33,078 nt of DNA from Proteobacteria bacterium SG_bin5 (GCA_002083475.1 LWDI01000052.1:5328-38405), one strand, 5' to 3'. Numbered from the stretch's first letter, positions 14,967 to 25,112 are shown. Program-made: numbers and translations. The notes: generated by a model not told the origin, from the sequence alone.

Positions 14967-15695
14967 GTGGCCGTCTCGCCGCCGACCAACGAAGCTTTCC
15001 TGCGCGAAGTCGATGAAGAATTGCGCCGCGATCAGGCGCTCACCCTCTGGCGCCGCTATGGGCGGCTGGGCATCGCGCTGGTGCTCGTCGCGCTCGCGGG
15101 CTTCGCCGCCTTTCTCGGCTGGCAGGAGTGGCGCCGCAGCCAGGCCGAGGCGCAAGCGCTCGAGTTCAACGCCGTCTATGATAAATTGCGCGTCGCCTCG
15201 GGCACCGGCGCCGAGCAGGAACTCGCCGAGCTGGTGAAGAACGGCACGCCGGGTTACCGCGCGAACGCCTTGCTCATCCAGGCGGGCGTCGCGCTGCAGA
15301 AGAATGATTTCGCCAAGGCCGCGCAATTGTTCGGCCAGGTCGCGACCGATCCGGCGATCCCCGAGCCGCTGCGCAAGCTGGCGCTCATCCGCCAGACCAG
15401 CGCCGAATATGACCGCGTGAGCCCCGAAGTGGTGATCGCCCGGCTGAAGCCGCTCACCGCCAAGGGCAGCCCGTGGATCGGCAGCGCGGGCGAACTCGTC
15501 GCCGCCGCTTATCTCCGCCTCGGCCGCCAGCGCGAGGCGGGCCGATTGTTCGCCGCGATCGCCGAGGACAAGAACACGCCGGCCTCGCTGCGCCAGCGCA
15601 CGGTGCAGATGGCGGGCGCGCTCGGTGTCGACGCGATCGATCAAAGCGCCGCGCGCGATGCGGCCCCGGAAGGTAATCAAGGCAAGGCCCAATGA
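14967..15695 (+). CDS. YfgM-like single-pass membrane protein with TPR-like periplasmic domain
   Basis: The protein has 242 residues from the GTG at 14967, preceded by CGGAG with a 6-base gap; VSPPTNEAFLREVDEELRRDQ is the conserved N-terminus of alphaproteobacterial relatives. After about 30 cytoplasmic residues a single transmembrane helix (LGIALVLVALAGFAAFLGW) leads to a helical-repeat domain of the TPR_21/YfgM type (ANALLIQAGVALQKNDFAKAAQLFGQVA, LAAYLRLGRQREAGRLFAAIA-like repeats). In E. coli YfgM is an ancillary subunit of the SecYEG translocon and is encoded next to bamB and der, exactly the order seen here. Its stop overlaps the bamB start (ATGA). Confidence 0.85.
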   Translation: MAVSPPTNEAFLREVDEELRRDQALTLWRRYGRLGIALVLVALAGFAAFLGWQEWRRSQAEAQALEFNAVYDKLRVASGTGAEQELAELVKNGTPGYRANALLIQAGVALQKNDFAKAAQLFGQVATDPAIPEPLRKLALIRQTSAEYDRVSPEVVIARLKPLTAKGSPWIGSAGELVAAAYLRLGRQREAGRLFAAIAEDKNTPASLRQRTVQMAGALGVDAIDQSAARDAAPEGNQGKAQ

Positions 15696-17011
15696 AGCGT
15701 CAACATACCGCAGCGGCGCTGATCGCGCTCGCATTGCTCGCCGGTTGCGGCACCACCAAGTCCAAGAAGCGCACCCCCACGCTCGGCGATCGCGTTCCGA
15801 TCCTGGTTTCCGAAAATGGCGCCGAAGTCGATAAGAGCCTCGCCGATGTCGAGGTGCTGCTGCCGCCCGCGCAGGCCAACGACGCTTGGACGCAACCGGG
15901 GGGCGACGCGTCCAAATCGCTCGGCCATCTCGCGCTCGGCACCGATTTGAAGCGCGTGTGGAGCACGCGGATCAAGGGCGGCAACACCCGGCTGCGGCTC
16001 GGCGCGCCGCCGGTGGTGGCCGAGGGCAAATTGTTCGTCGTCGATGTCGATGGCAAGGTCACCGCCTTCGCCGCCGATACGGGGCGCAAGCTCTGGTCGA
16101 ACGGGTTGCCCGCCGACAAGAAGAACCGCCAGGCGCGCTTCGGCGGCGGCGCGAGCTATGACGATGGCAAGGTGTTCGCGACCGATGGCTTGGGCGATCT
16201 CGTCGCCTTGAACGCGAGCGACGGCAGCGTGCTCTGGCGCGCGCGCCCGGGCGGCCCCTTACGCGGCGCGCCGACGGCGGCGAACGGCTCGGTTTATACG
16301 CTCACCCAGGACAATCAGCTCTTCTCGGTGAGCCAGGCGACCGGCGAAACGCAATGGACCCAGCTCGGCACGCTGGAGACGCAGGGCGTGTTCGGCGTCG
16401 GCGCGCCGGCGGTGGGGCGCGGCACGATCGTCGCCGGCTTTTCCTCGGGCGAGCTCAACGCCTATCGTTACGAAAACGGCCGCACCCTGTGGCAGGATCA
16501 GCTCTCGCGCACCAGCATCACGACTTCGGTGTCGAGCATCGCCGATATCGACGCGAGCCCGGTGATCGAGGGCGACCGCGTCTATGCGATGGGCGCGGGC
16601 GGGCGCACCGTCGCGCTCCAGCTCACCACCGGTCAGCGCCTGTGGGAGCAGAATATCGCCGGCCTTTCGACCCCCTGGCTCGCGGGCGAATGGCTGTTCG
16701 TGATGAGCGACGACGGGCGGATGATCTGCCTGTCGCGCGCGAACGGCAAGATCCGCTGGATCACCAATTTGGGCGCGTTCAAGAACCCCAAGAAGAACAA
16801 GGGCGCGCCGGTTTACTGGTCGGGTCCGGTGCTCGCCGGCGGGCGGCTGATCGTGCTCGGCTCGCTCGGACAGATCGTCTCGGTCGACGCCGCGACCGGC
16901 GTGGTGGGGACGCGGATCAAGAACGGCACGCCGTTCACCTTCGGCCCCGTGATCGCGAACAACATGCTCTACGTGCTCGACGCCAAGGGCAAGCTGACCG
17001 CCTATCGGTGA
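15692..17011 (+). CDS. bamB: BamB, outer-membrane protein assembly lipoprotein
   Basis: This 439-residue lipoprotein belongs to the Bam complex, which folds beta-barrel proteins into the outer membrane. The signal peptide MKRQHTAAALIALALLAGC has lipobox LAGC with Cys19. The rest is a PQQ-like eight-bladed beta-propeller; blade motifs recur, for example LFVVDVDGKVTAFAADTGRKLWSN, VFATDGLGDLVALNASDGSVLWR and MICLSRANGKIRWI. Relative to E. coli BamB there is a longer N-terminal linker (about 20-65) before the first blade. It overlaps the YfgM-like gene by 4 bases and lies 36 bases before der, consistent with one operon. Confidence 0.93.
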   Translation: MKRQHTAAALIALALLAGCGTTKSKKRTPTLGDRVPILVSENGAEVDKSLADVEVLLPPAQANDAWTQPGGDASKSLGHLALGTDLKRVWSTRIKGGNTRLRLGAPPVVAEGKLFVVDVDGKVTAFAADTGRKLWSNGLPADKKNRQARFGGGASYDDGKVFATDGLGDLVALNASDGSVLWRARPGGPLRGAPTAANGSVYTLTQDNQLFSVSQATGETQWTQLGTLETQGVFGVGAPAVGRGTIVAGFSSGELNAYRYENGRTLWQDQLSRTSITTSVSSIADIDASPVIEGDRVYAMGAGGRTVALQLTTGQRLWEQNIAGLSTPWLAGEWLFVMSDDGRMICLSRANGKIRWITNLGAFKNPKKNKGAPVYWSGPVLAGGRLIVLGSLGQIVSVDAATGVVGTRIKNGTPFTFGPVIANNMLYVLDAKGKLTAYR

Positions 17012-17047
17012 TTTGCGCGCGCTGGCCGGCGCGCGTAAGGGGCGGCG

Positions 17048-18403
17048 ATGGCACGTATCCCCACGGTCGCGATCATCGGCCGGCCCAATGTCGGCAAATC
17101 GACTCTGTTCAACCGGCTCGTCGGCAAGCGTTTGGCGCTGGTCGACGACCGCCCCGGCGTCACGCGCGACCGGCGCGAGGGCGAGGCGCATCTGCTGGGC
17201 CTCGATTTCCGGGTGATCGACACCGCCGGCTATGAGGACGAGGACGCCCAGTCGCTCCCGGGGCGGATGCGCCAGCAGACCGAGGCGGCGGTGCGCCAGG
17301 CCGATGTCGCGCTGTTCCTGATCGACGCGCGCGCCGGGATCGTGCCCTTGGACGAGGAAATCGCCCGCTGGCTGCGCGGATCGACCACGCCGGTGGTGCT
17401 CGTCGCCAACAAGGCCGAAGGGCGCGCGGGCGAGGGCGGGGTGCTCGAATCGCTCGCGCTCGGTTTCGGCGATCCGGTGCAGCTCTCGGCCGAACATGGC
17501 GAGGGGATCGCCGATCTGTTCGAGGCGCTGCTGCCGCATCTCGAGCGCGACGACGACGTGCCCGAGGAGGACGACGCGGGCGAGGACCCTTCGGCGCCGC
17601 TCAAGCTCGCGATCGTCGGCCGGCCGAACGCGGGCAAATCGACGCTCGTCAACAAGATGCTCGGCGAGGATCGGCTGATCACTGGGCCTGAGGCCGGCAT
17701 TACCCGCGATTCGATCGCGATCGATTGGGAATGGCGCGGGCGCGCGGTGCGGCTGATCGACACCGCCGGGATGCGCAAGCGCGCGCAAGTGCAAGACAAG
17801 CTGGAGAAGCTCGCGGTCGCCGATGCGCTCCACGCGGTCGATTTCGCCGAAGTCGTCGTGCTGCTGCTCGATGCGACGCGCGGGCTGGAAGCGCAGGATC
17901 TCAAAATCGCCGATCGCGTGCTGCAGGAAGGCCGCGCGCTGATGATCGCGCTCAACAAATGGGACGTCGCCGAAAATGCCTCGGCGCTGTTCAACGGCGT
18001 GCGCGCGGCGCTCGACGAGGGGCTGGCGCAGGTGCGCGGCGTGCCCTTGCTCACCGTGTCGGCGGTGACGGGCAAGGGGATCGACGCGCTGATCGAGGCG
18101 GCGTTCGTCACCCGCGAGGCCTGGTCGCGCCGCGTGCCGACGGGCGAGCTCAACCGCTGGTTCGAACGCGCGGTCGAGGCCAATCCGCCGCCCGCGCCCG
18201 GGGGCAAGCGCATCAAATTGCGCTATCTCACCCAGGCGAAAACCCGCCCGCCGGGCTTCGTGCTGTTCGGCACCCGCGTCGATCAATTGCCGGAGAGCTA
18301 TCAGCGCTATTTGGTGAACGGCATTCGCCGCGAACTGGGCTTCGGCGCGGTGCCGGTGCGGCTGACGCTGCGCGCGCCCAAAAACCCGTTCGACAGCAAA
18401 TGA
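17048..18403 (+). CDS. der: Der (EngA), double-GTPase ribosome assembly factor
   Basis: Der binds and matures the 50S ribosomal subunit. This 451-residue protein has two tandem GTPase domains followed by a KH-like domain. G1 motifs are GRPNVGKS at 11-18 and GRPNAGKS at 191-198. DTAGYEDED and DTAGMRKRA are the two G3 regions, NKAEG and NKWDV the two G4 motifs. An acidic linker (ERDDDVPEEDDAGEDP, about 173-188) joins them. The KH-like part starts near residue 355 and includes RIKLRYLTQAKTRPPGFVLFGTRVDQLPESY. The ATG follows GGGGCGG. Its stop overlaps the next gene (ATGA). Confidence 0.97.
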   Translation: MARIPTVAIIGRPNVGKSTLFNRLVGKRLALVDDRPGVTRDRREGEAHLLGLDFRVIDTAGYEDEDAQSLPGRMRQQTEAAVRQADVALFLIDARAGIVPLDEEIARWLRGSTTPVVLVANKAEGRAGEGGVLESLALGFGDPVQLSAEHGEGIADLFEALLPHLERDDDVPEEDDAGEDPSAPLKLAIVGRPNAGKSTLVNKMLGEDRLITGPEAGITRDSIAIDWEWRGRAVRLIDTAGMRKRAQVQDKLEKLAVADALHAVDFAEVVVLLLDATRGLEAQDLKIADRVLQEGRALMIALNKWDVAENASALFNGVRAALDEGLAQVRGVPLLTVSAVTGKGIDALIEAAFVTREAWSRRVPTGELNRWFERAVEANPPPAPGGKRIKLRYLTQAKTRPPGFVLFGTRVDQLPESYQRYLVNGIRRELGFGAVPVRLTLRAPKNPFDSK

Positions 18404-18624
18404 TGCGGCTCGATCTGCGCGGGATGCGCTGCCCTTGGCCGGCGCTGCGGCTGGCGCGCGCGCTGCGCGAGGGGGCGGAAGCGGTCGAAATCCGCGCCGA
18501 TGATCCGGCGGCACCAGGCGAACTCGCCGCCGTCGCGCGGGCGGCGGGCGCCGATTTCGCGGTGGTCGGCGACGCGTTTCGGGTAACGCGGGGCGGCGCC
18601 GTCAATCCATCCTTTACCGCTTGA
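18400..18624 (+). CDS. TusA-family sulfurtransferase-like protein
   Basis: This 74-residue protein starts at the ATG at 18400, overlapping the der stop by 4 bases, so it is translationally coupled. The N-terminus LDLRGMRCPWPALRLARAL carries the TusA/YedF/SirA CPxP signature with the sulfur-accepting Cys. The remainder follows the two-layer fold of the family (AVEIRADDPAAPGELAAVARAAGADFAVV). True TusA relays sulfur in tRNA 2-thiouridine and molybdenum-cofactor pathways. Which pathway this paralog serves cannot be told; der is not known to need a sulfur carrier, so the coupling may only be convenience. Confidence 0.88.
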   Translation: MMRLDLRGMRCPWPALRLARALREGAEAVEIRADDPAAPGELAAVARAAGADFAVVGDAFRVTRGGAVNPSFTA

Positions 18625-18691
18625 GCGATAGATCGAAGGGGGCGGGGCCAGGGGCCGGTCGCGCCGGACGAAAAGAGACGGGGAGTGGCTG

Positions 18692-19120
18692 GTGACGCCT
18701 GAGGACGCCACCTTGATCGATTGGCACGCCTTTCAGCAGGCGCGCGCCGAATTGGGCGGCGCGTTCGTGCGCATCCTCGGCTATTTCGAGGAAGACGGCG
18801 TCAAGTCGGTCGCGGCGATCGAAGCGGCGATGCGCGACAAGAGCGCGGCGGCGCTGGTGCGCCCGGCGCATACGCTGAAGGGCGAAGCCCGCCAGTTCGG
18901 CGCCGAACCGCTCGCGCTCGCCGCCGAGACGATCGAGATGATCGCGCGCAAATGCGTGGAGACGCACGACACCCCCGAGGAAGCCTTGGAGCATGTCGTG
19001 GGCTTGCGCGCGCTGTACGAACGGTCGCTGGTGCTGCTGAAGCGCGAGGCGAGCCCGCTCGTCACCCGCCGCCCCGGCGGCTTCGGCCGGCGCGCGGCGC
19101 CGGTGTTCGGGCGGGCGTGA
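18692..19120 (+). CDS. Orphan Hpt (histidine phosphotransfer) domain protein
   Basis: This is a 142-residue protein starting with GTG at 18692, with GGGAG 6 bases upstream. A four-helix Hpt domain spans about 8-110; the phospho-acceptor motif AHTLKGEARQFGA puts His60 in place. The C-terminal 30 residues are basic and Gly/Arg-rich (TRRPGGFGRRAAP). No histidine kinase or response regulator is nearby, so its partners lie elsewhere. In alphaproteobacteria free Hpt proteins relay phosphate between hybrid kinases and regulators, but this one is not ChpT by sequence. It lies 67 bases after the TusA-like gene. Confidence 0.85.
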   Translation: MTPEDATLIDWHAFQQARAELGGAFVRILGYFEEDGVKSVAAIEAAMRDKSAAALVRPAHTLKGEARQFGAEPLALAAETIEMIARKCVETHDTPEEALEHVVGLRALYERSLVLLKREASPLVTRRPGGFGRRAAPVFGRA

Positions 19121-19173
19121 GCGACCGACTCCAAATTTGAAATCCTCCCGGTTCACGGGGAGCTATGGGAAGA

Positions 19174-19256
19174 GCGTCGCCACAGCGAAAGCTGGGGCCT
19201 CGTGCCAATGGGGCGCTTCGGTTTCAGAAAGGCCCCAGCCTTCGCTGGGGCGACGC
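19174..19256. repeat. Palindromic repeat family B, copy 2
   Basis: The ends are GCGTCGC and GCGACGC with inner AGCGAAAGCTGGGGCC and GGCCCCAGCCTTCGCT, matching the copy at 6605-6686 apart from a few substitutions. It occupies the 170-base space between the convergent Hpt and bfr genes, where a hairpin could serve both as terminator. Confidence 0.8.
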
Positions 19257-19290
19257 CCACAATCAATCAGCTAATCGGGCGCGTATGCGC

Positions 19291-19779
19291 TCAATGCGCA
19301 TGCCCCTCGGCCGGGCTGCTGTTGAGCTGGATATAATTCTGCAAGCCCACGCGCGCGATGATCTCGAATTGCGTCTCGATCATATCGACATGTTCTTCCT
19401 CGCTCGCCAGAATATCGGCGAACAAGTCGCGGCTCACATAATCGCGCACCGCTTCGCAATGCTGGATCGCGTCGCGCAACACCGCGATCGCTTCTTCCTC
19501 GAGCGCGAGATCGGCGCGCAAGATTTCCTCGACCGTCTCGCCGACGCGCAGCCGCCCGAGCAGCTGGAAATTGGGCAGGCCCTCGAGGAACAGGATGCGC
19601 TCGGCGAGGCGATCGGCGTGGCGCATCTCGTCGATCGATTCGTGGCGCTCGTGCTCGGCGAGCTTCTTGACGCCCCAGTTATCGAGCACGCGGTAATGCA
19701 GCCAATATTGGTTGACCGCCGTCAGCTCGTTCTTGAGCACCAGGTTGAGGAATTCGATGACCTTGGCATCACCCTTCAT
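19291..19779 (-). CDS. bfr: Bfr, bacterioferritin
   Basis: Bacterioferritin is a haem-containing 24-mer that oxidises Fe(II) and stores iron. The protein has 162 residues from the ATG at 19779, preceded by AAGGAT; the upstream extension in frame is not conserved. All ferroxidase-centre ligands are present at canonical positions: Glu18, Glu51, His54, Glu94, Glu127 and His130. Met52, the bis-axial haem ligand between subunits, is also present. The start MKGDAKVIEFLNLVLKNELTAVNQY is diagnostic. It lies 52 bases downstream of bfd in a two-gene unit; the Fur-like palindrome before bfd suggests iron regulation. Confidence 0.97.
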   Translation of the reverse strand: MKGDAKVIEFLNLVLKNELTAVNQYWLHYRVLDNWGVKKLAEHERHESIDEMRHADRLAERILFLEGLPNFQLLGRLRVGETVEEILRADLALEEEAIAVLRDAIQHCEAVRDYVSRDLFADILASEEEHVDMIETQFEIIARVGLQNYIQLNSSPAEGHAH

Positions 19780-19831
19780 GGCGCATCCTTTCGATTGAGC
19801 ACCATGGCTATTGGCGCTCGGCACCGGGGCG

Positions 19832-20002
19832 TCAAGCCGCGTCGCGCGCTTCGTTCAGGATCGACCGGGCGAAGCGGATGCACTGGCCGCATTTGGCGCG
19901 GTGGCCGAGCGCCTTATAGCTCTGGCAGGCGGTGCGACAGCCGGTCTTCGCCGCCTCGCGCAGCTCGGTTTCGCGGATGTTGTTGCACACACAAACGATC
20001 AT
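19832..20002 (-). CDS. bfd: Bfd, bacterioferritin-associated [2Fe-2S] ferredoxin
   Basis: Bfd is an electron donor that reduces the bacterioferritin iron core so that iron can be released. The protein has 56 residues from the ATG at 20002 (MIVCVCNNIRE). The cluster ligands Cys4, Cys6, Cys38 and Cys41 match the Bfd pattern CxC...CxxC. Two extra cysteines (Cys22, Cys26) are present. It precedes bfr on the same strand, the usual functional pair. The 7-1-7 palindrome at 20039-20053 lies 37 bases upstream and overlaps the expected promoter. Confidence 0.92.
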   Translation of the reverse strand: MIVCVCNNIRETELREAAKTGCRTACQSYKALGHRAKCGQCIRFARSILNEARDAA

Positions 20003-20038
20003 GCGGTCTCTCGCTCTCGCCACGCATCATGGCGCTAA

Positions 20039-20053
20039 TGCGAGTGACTCGCA
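20039..20053 (-). promoter_or_regulatory. Fur-box-like 7-1-7 palindrome upstream of bfd-bfr
   Basis: TGCGAGT-G-ACTCGCA is a perfect 15-base inverted repeat with a one-base centre, the architecture of Fur operators (TGATAATNATTATCA type; GC-rich alphaproteobacterial versions drift). It sits in the 56-base gap before bfd. On the minus strand TTGCGA overlapping the palindrome and CATGAT 17 bases on could be the -35 and -10 boxes. Iron control is inferred from site shape plus the iron-storage genes it precedes. Confidence 0.5.
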
Positions 20054-20058
20054 AGCTG

Positions 20059-21330
20059 TTATTGCGTCGCGGTCGCAAATTTTCCGCTCGGCCGGCTGAG
20101 CCGCTCGATCCGTCCGCGCGCGAGGCTGCGCCACAGCCATTCCATCGGCCCATAGCGAAAGCGCGCGAGCCAGGGTGCCGACCACAGCAGCATCAGCCCC
20201 CAGATCGCGAGCACCACCAAATAGCATTCGGCGCGGCTCAGCCGCCCGTAAAGCCCCAGCCCATAGCCGTAGAACAGGCTGGTGCAGATCAGCGAGGTGG
20301 CGAGATAATTGCTGAACGCCATCTGCCCCGCGGCGCCGATGCGCGCGGCCAACCCGCCGCCATGGCGCGCGAGCAGCGCCAGGCCGCTTGCCCAGGCGAG
20401 GATCGCGAACGGCCGGAACGGCACCGAGACCAGCCCGATTCCCAGCGCCACGCCCAAAGTGTCATAGCCGCGCGACGCCATCAGCCAGGCGCCAAAGCCA
20501 TAGGCCGGCAGCGCGATCGCCGCGCCGATGATCAGCCAGCGTCGGTAGCGCGCATCGCTCCAGTCGCCGCGCAACAGCCCGCTCTTGAGCATCGCCATGC
20601 CGAGCAGCATGTAAGCAAGCGTTTCCCAACCGACGAAGAAGAAGGTGCCGATCGGCGCGAACGCATTGGATTTCACGCGTTCGCGCAGGATCGTGGGATA
20701 ATCGCCGCGATGGAGGGCGATGTTCTTGGCGATGACATCGGCCGGGGGCTTGCCGAAAAAGTCGCGCAGGCTTTGGAATTGCGCGCGGTCGTCCTTGCTC
20801 GCCTTGCCGCTTTCGATTTGGGTTTCGACACGCTGGATATTGGCGGCGAGCAGGCCGAACATCGCGGTTTGCACGATCAACAGCGCGACCGCGACCTGAA
20901 CGAGCCGCCGGATGCGCAAATTGCGGAAGAAGAAAAGAATCAGCCCGATCAGCGCATAATGCTGGAGAATATCGCCCCACCAGATGAGATAAAGATGCGC
21001 CAGCCCGAAGATCAGCAGCCAGAACATTCGCGCATAATGGATTCGCGCCGGACTCTCCCCCTTGGCGGTCGCGCGTTCGATCACGAGCAGCGCCGAGGCG
21101 CCGAACAAAAAGCTGAACAGCCCACGCATCTTGCCGTCGAAGAACAGGTAGTTGAAATTATAAAGCGCGTAATCGATCCAGGCATGGCTGCCATAAGCCG
21201 CTGGATTGCCATAAGCGGCATCGGGCATCGCGAAGGCGATGATGTTCATCACCAAAATGCCCATCACCGCGACACCGCGGATCACGTCGAGCGTGGCGAT
21301 GCGATCGGCCTGGGGCACGGCTTCGGACAT
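20059..21330 (-). CDS. DUF418 family multi-pass membrane protein
   Basis: This 423-residue integral membrane protein opens with RIATLDVIRGVAVMGILVMNI, the hallmark of the DUF418/YeiB group, and ends with the DUF418 domain (GGGLAARIGAAGQMAFSNYLATSLICTSLFYGYGLGLYG...). About ten hydrophobic segments are visible, for example FWLLIFGLAHLYLIWW, YALIGLILFFF and LVQVAVALLIVQTAMFGLLAA. A roughly 70-residue charged loop (about 160-230) sits between them. The family is related to acyltransferase-like membrane proteins; function is unknown. It is the last gene of the unit headed by the IYD-like nitroreductase, 15 bases after DUF3052. Confidence 0.88.
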   Translation of the reverse strand: MSEAVPQADRIATLDVIRGVAVMGILVMNIIAFAMPDAAYGNPAAYGSHAWIDYALYNFNYLFFDGKMRGLFSFLFGASALLVIERATAKGESPARIHYARMFWLLIFGLAHLYLIWWGDILQHYALIGLILFFFRNLRIRRLVQVAVALLIVQTAMFGLLAANIQRVETQIESGKASKDDRAQFQSLRDFFGKPPADVIAKNIALHRGDYPTILRERVKSNAFAPIGTFFFVGWETLAYMLLGMAMLKSGLLRGDWSDARYRRWLIIGAAIALPAYGFGAWLMASRGYDTLGVALGIGLVSVPFRPFAILAWASGLALLARHGGGLAARIGAAGQMAFSNYLATSLICTSLFYGYGLGLYGRLSRAECYLVVLAIWGLMLLWSAPWLARFRYGPMEWLWRSLARGRIERLSRPSGKFATATQ

Positions 21331-21345
21331 CGGGGCGTCTCCGGT

Positions 21346-21750
21346 TCAGCGCGCTTCGCGGCGGATCATCAATTTCAGGCCCGACCAAATCTCGTCGACC
21401 GCGCAGACCTTCACATCGACCAGATCGAGCGGCAGCGCGACCGCGCGCACCACGTCCTCGCTCACGTCGCCCGCGACGCCCGAGGCTTTTTTGGGCCAGG
21501 AGACCCACAGGAACCCGGCGGGCGCCAGGCAATCGCGCAGGCGGGGCAATTGCCGCTCGAGCGTGGCGCGCTCGGTGACGAAGAGATGCGCGGCCTCCAG
21601 CCCCGCCGAGGGCGCGGTCTGCACGTCGAGCAGCGCGAGTTCGTGCGCGAGTTCGGCGCGAATTTCCTCGGGCATATGACAGAACCAGGCGCGCATGCCC
21701 GGCTTCAGCCCCAATTTCTCGGCGAGCGGGCGGGGCGAATAGCCGCTCAT
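21346..21750 (-). CDS. DUF3052 family protein
   Basis: This 134-residue protein begins MSGYSPRPLAEKLGLKPGMRAWF, the characteristic opening of DUF3052 proteins (a KLG(I/L)KPG motif). It also shows AHLFVTERATLERQLPRLRDCLAPAGFLWVSWPKKASG, the conserved WVSWPKK segment. Function is unknown; the fold resembles a small Rossmann-like domain. Its ATG overlaps the stop of the upstream nitroreductase-family gene by 4 bases (ATGA), so they are translationally coupled. The DUF418 gene follows after 15 bases. Confidence 0.88.
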   Translation of the reverse strand: MSGYSPRPLAEKLGLKPGMRAWFCHMPEEIRAELAHELALLDVQTAPSAGLEAAHLFVTERATLERQLPRLRDCLAPAGFLWVSWPKKASGVAGDVSEDVVRAVALPLDLVDVKVCAVDEIWSGLKLMIRREAR

Positions 21751-22421
21751 AGCCAGCTCGCGATCTGGGCGAGCGGCTTCTTGCGCAGCGCGTGGAGCGG
21801 CACCGTCGCGTCGGGGGCGGCATGACCCGCGACGACGATCATCACCGGCTTTTCGGTCTCGGGCCGGCCGCAGGCTTCGTTGAGGAATTTCATCGGATTG
21901 GGCGTGTGCGTCAGCGTCGCGACATGGGCGGCGTGGAGCGCGGCGAGCAAAAAGCCGGTCGCGATGCCGACCGATTCGTTGACATAATAATTCTGCCGAT
22001 CCTCGCCGGGCTCGATCCCGCCGCGCCGCTGGGCGAAGACGACGATCAGATAGGGCGCGACCTCGAGGAAGCTCTTGTCGGGATCGGTGCCGAGCGGGGC
22101 GAGGGCTTCGAGCCATTCGTCGCTCGCCTTGCCGGCGTAGAAGGCGCGTTCCTCCTCCTCGGCCGCCGCGCGGACGCGCGCCTTGAGTTCGGCGCTTTCG
22201 ATCACCGCGAAATGCCAGGGCTGATGGTTGGCGCCCGAGGGCGCGGTGCCGGCGGCCTCGATCGCCGCCTCGATCACCGCGCGCGGGACGGGGGCGTCGC
22301 TGAAATAGCGGCAGGTGCGGCGCTCGCGAAGCGCATCGCGAAACCCGCGCGCGCGCGCGACGCGCTCGTCGTCGCTAAGCGGCGCCAGGCCAGACCAAGG
22401 CTGAGCTGGATGATCGCGCAT
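21747..22421 (-). CDS. Nitroreductase-fold flavoprotein of the iodotyrosine deiodinase (IYD) type
   Basis: The protein has 224 residues from the ATG at 22421 with GGGGG just upstream. The FMN-binding start RRTCRYFSDAPVPRAVIEAAIEAAGTAPSGANHQPWHFAVI, the central YYVNESVGIATGFLLAALHAA and the tail TVPLHALRKKPLAQI follow the IYD subgroup rather than NfsB-type nitroreductases. Residues that in human IYD (Glu157, Tyr161, Lys182) hold the zwitterion of the halotyrosine are present with the same spacing: Glu91, Tyr95 and Lys116. The enzyme therefore probably acts on an amino-acid-like (possibly halogenated) phenol. It starts an operon with DUF3052 and DUF418; both partners are of unknown function. 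Class is well supported; substrate is inferred. Confidence 0.85.
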   Translation of the reverse strand: MRDHPAQPWSGLAPLSDDERVARARGFRDALRERRTCRYFSDAPVPRAVIEAAIEAAGTAPSGANHQPWHFAVIESAELKARVRAAAEEEERAFYAGKASDEWLEALAPLGTDPDKSFLEVAPYLIVVFAQRRGGIEPGEDRQNYYVNESVGIATGFLLAALHAAHVATLTHTPNPMKFLNEACGRPETEKPVMIVVAGHAAPDATVPLHALRKKPLAQIASWL

Positions 22422-22538
22422 GAAACCCCCTTGGCCCCTAACTGCCCGATTCGCGCGCGGCGGGCTAGGGGGATTGGCCACCGGGGGGCCACCAGATAGC
22501 TGCCCCCAACGCCGGGAAAGACCCTCTCGACCTGTTCC

Positions 22539-22620
22539 GTCACCCCGGCCTCGAGCCGGGGTCCCGCTGCCTAGCAACCGCCGAAGAAAAGCGGGACCCC
22601 GGGTCAAGCCCGGGGTGACG
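22539..22620. repeat. Palindromic repeat family C, intergenic copy
   Basis: The ends GTCACCCCGGCC and CGGGGTGAC, with inner GAGCCGGGGTCCCGC and GCGGGACCCCGGG, form a long imperfect hairpin. It lies in the 244-base gap between the divergent IYD-like gene start and the purL end. Its right half matches the element inside ligD (4606-4692). A related element is at 24970-25064. Confidence 0.8.
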
Positions 22621-22665
22621 GCAATTTCCTAATCGAAACGCGTGCGTAGACCGCGGGGCCGCGCG

Positions 22666-24885
<2,220 letters not shown>

Positions 24886-24969
24886 GGCAGGGGCTTTAGA
24901 GCGTTGCCGAGCGTGAAGAAAGCCGTTCGCAACGGCCATTGCGCGGTGCTCGTGCGCCCAAGACCAACC

Positions 24970-25064
24970 GTCACCCCGGACTTGGTCCGGGTCCACCGGC
25001 GCGCCAGGCTTTGTCGCTGTTGAGCGAGCAGGGCGGTGGATGCCGGACCAAGTCCGGCATGACG
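24970..25064. repeat. Palindromic repeat related to family C
   Basis: GTCACCCCGGACTTGGTCCGG at its left half is echoed by CCGGACCAAGTCCGGCATGAC at the right, each being itself a small palindrome, and GTCCACCG pairs with CGGTGGA. It lies with the family A copy in the 399-base gene-free stretch 24886-25284 upstream of purL; nothing else is seen there. Confidence 0.75.
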
Positions 25065-25112
25065 GTGAGTGGCCGCGTTGCGGGCTAGCGCCGTTTGCGA
25101 TCACACCAGTTC

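Noticed and set aside
16259..18514. 751-residue minus-strand open frame opposite bamB and der
   Set aside because: It crosses two well-supported genes and an intergenic gap and has shadow composition.
19165..21825. 886-residue plus-strand open frame opposite bfr, bfd and DUF418
   Set aside because: It begins inside a repeat and runs antisense to three recognisable genes.
24886..25104. N-terminal extension of PurL
   Set aside because: It translates a palindromic repeat (24970-25064) and is absent from the normal PurL start.
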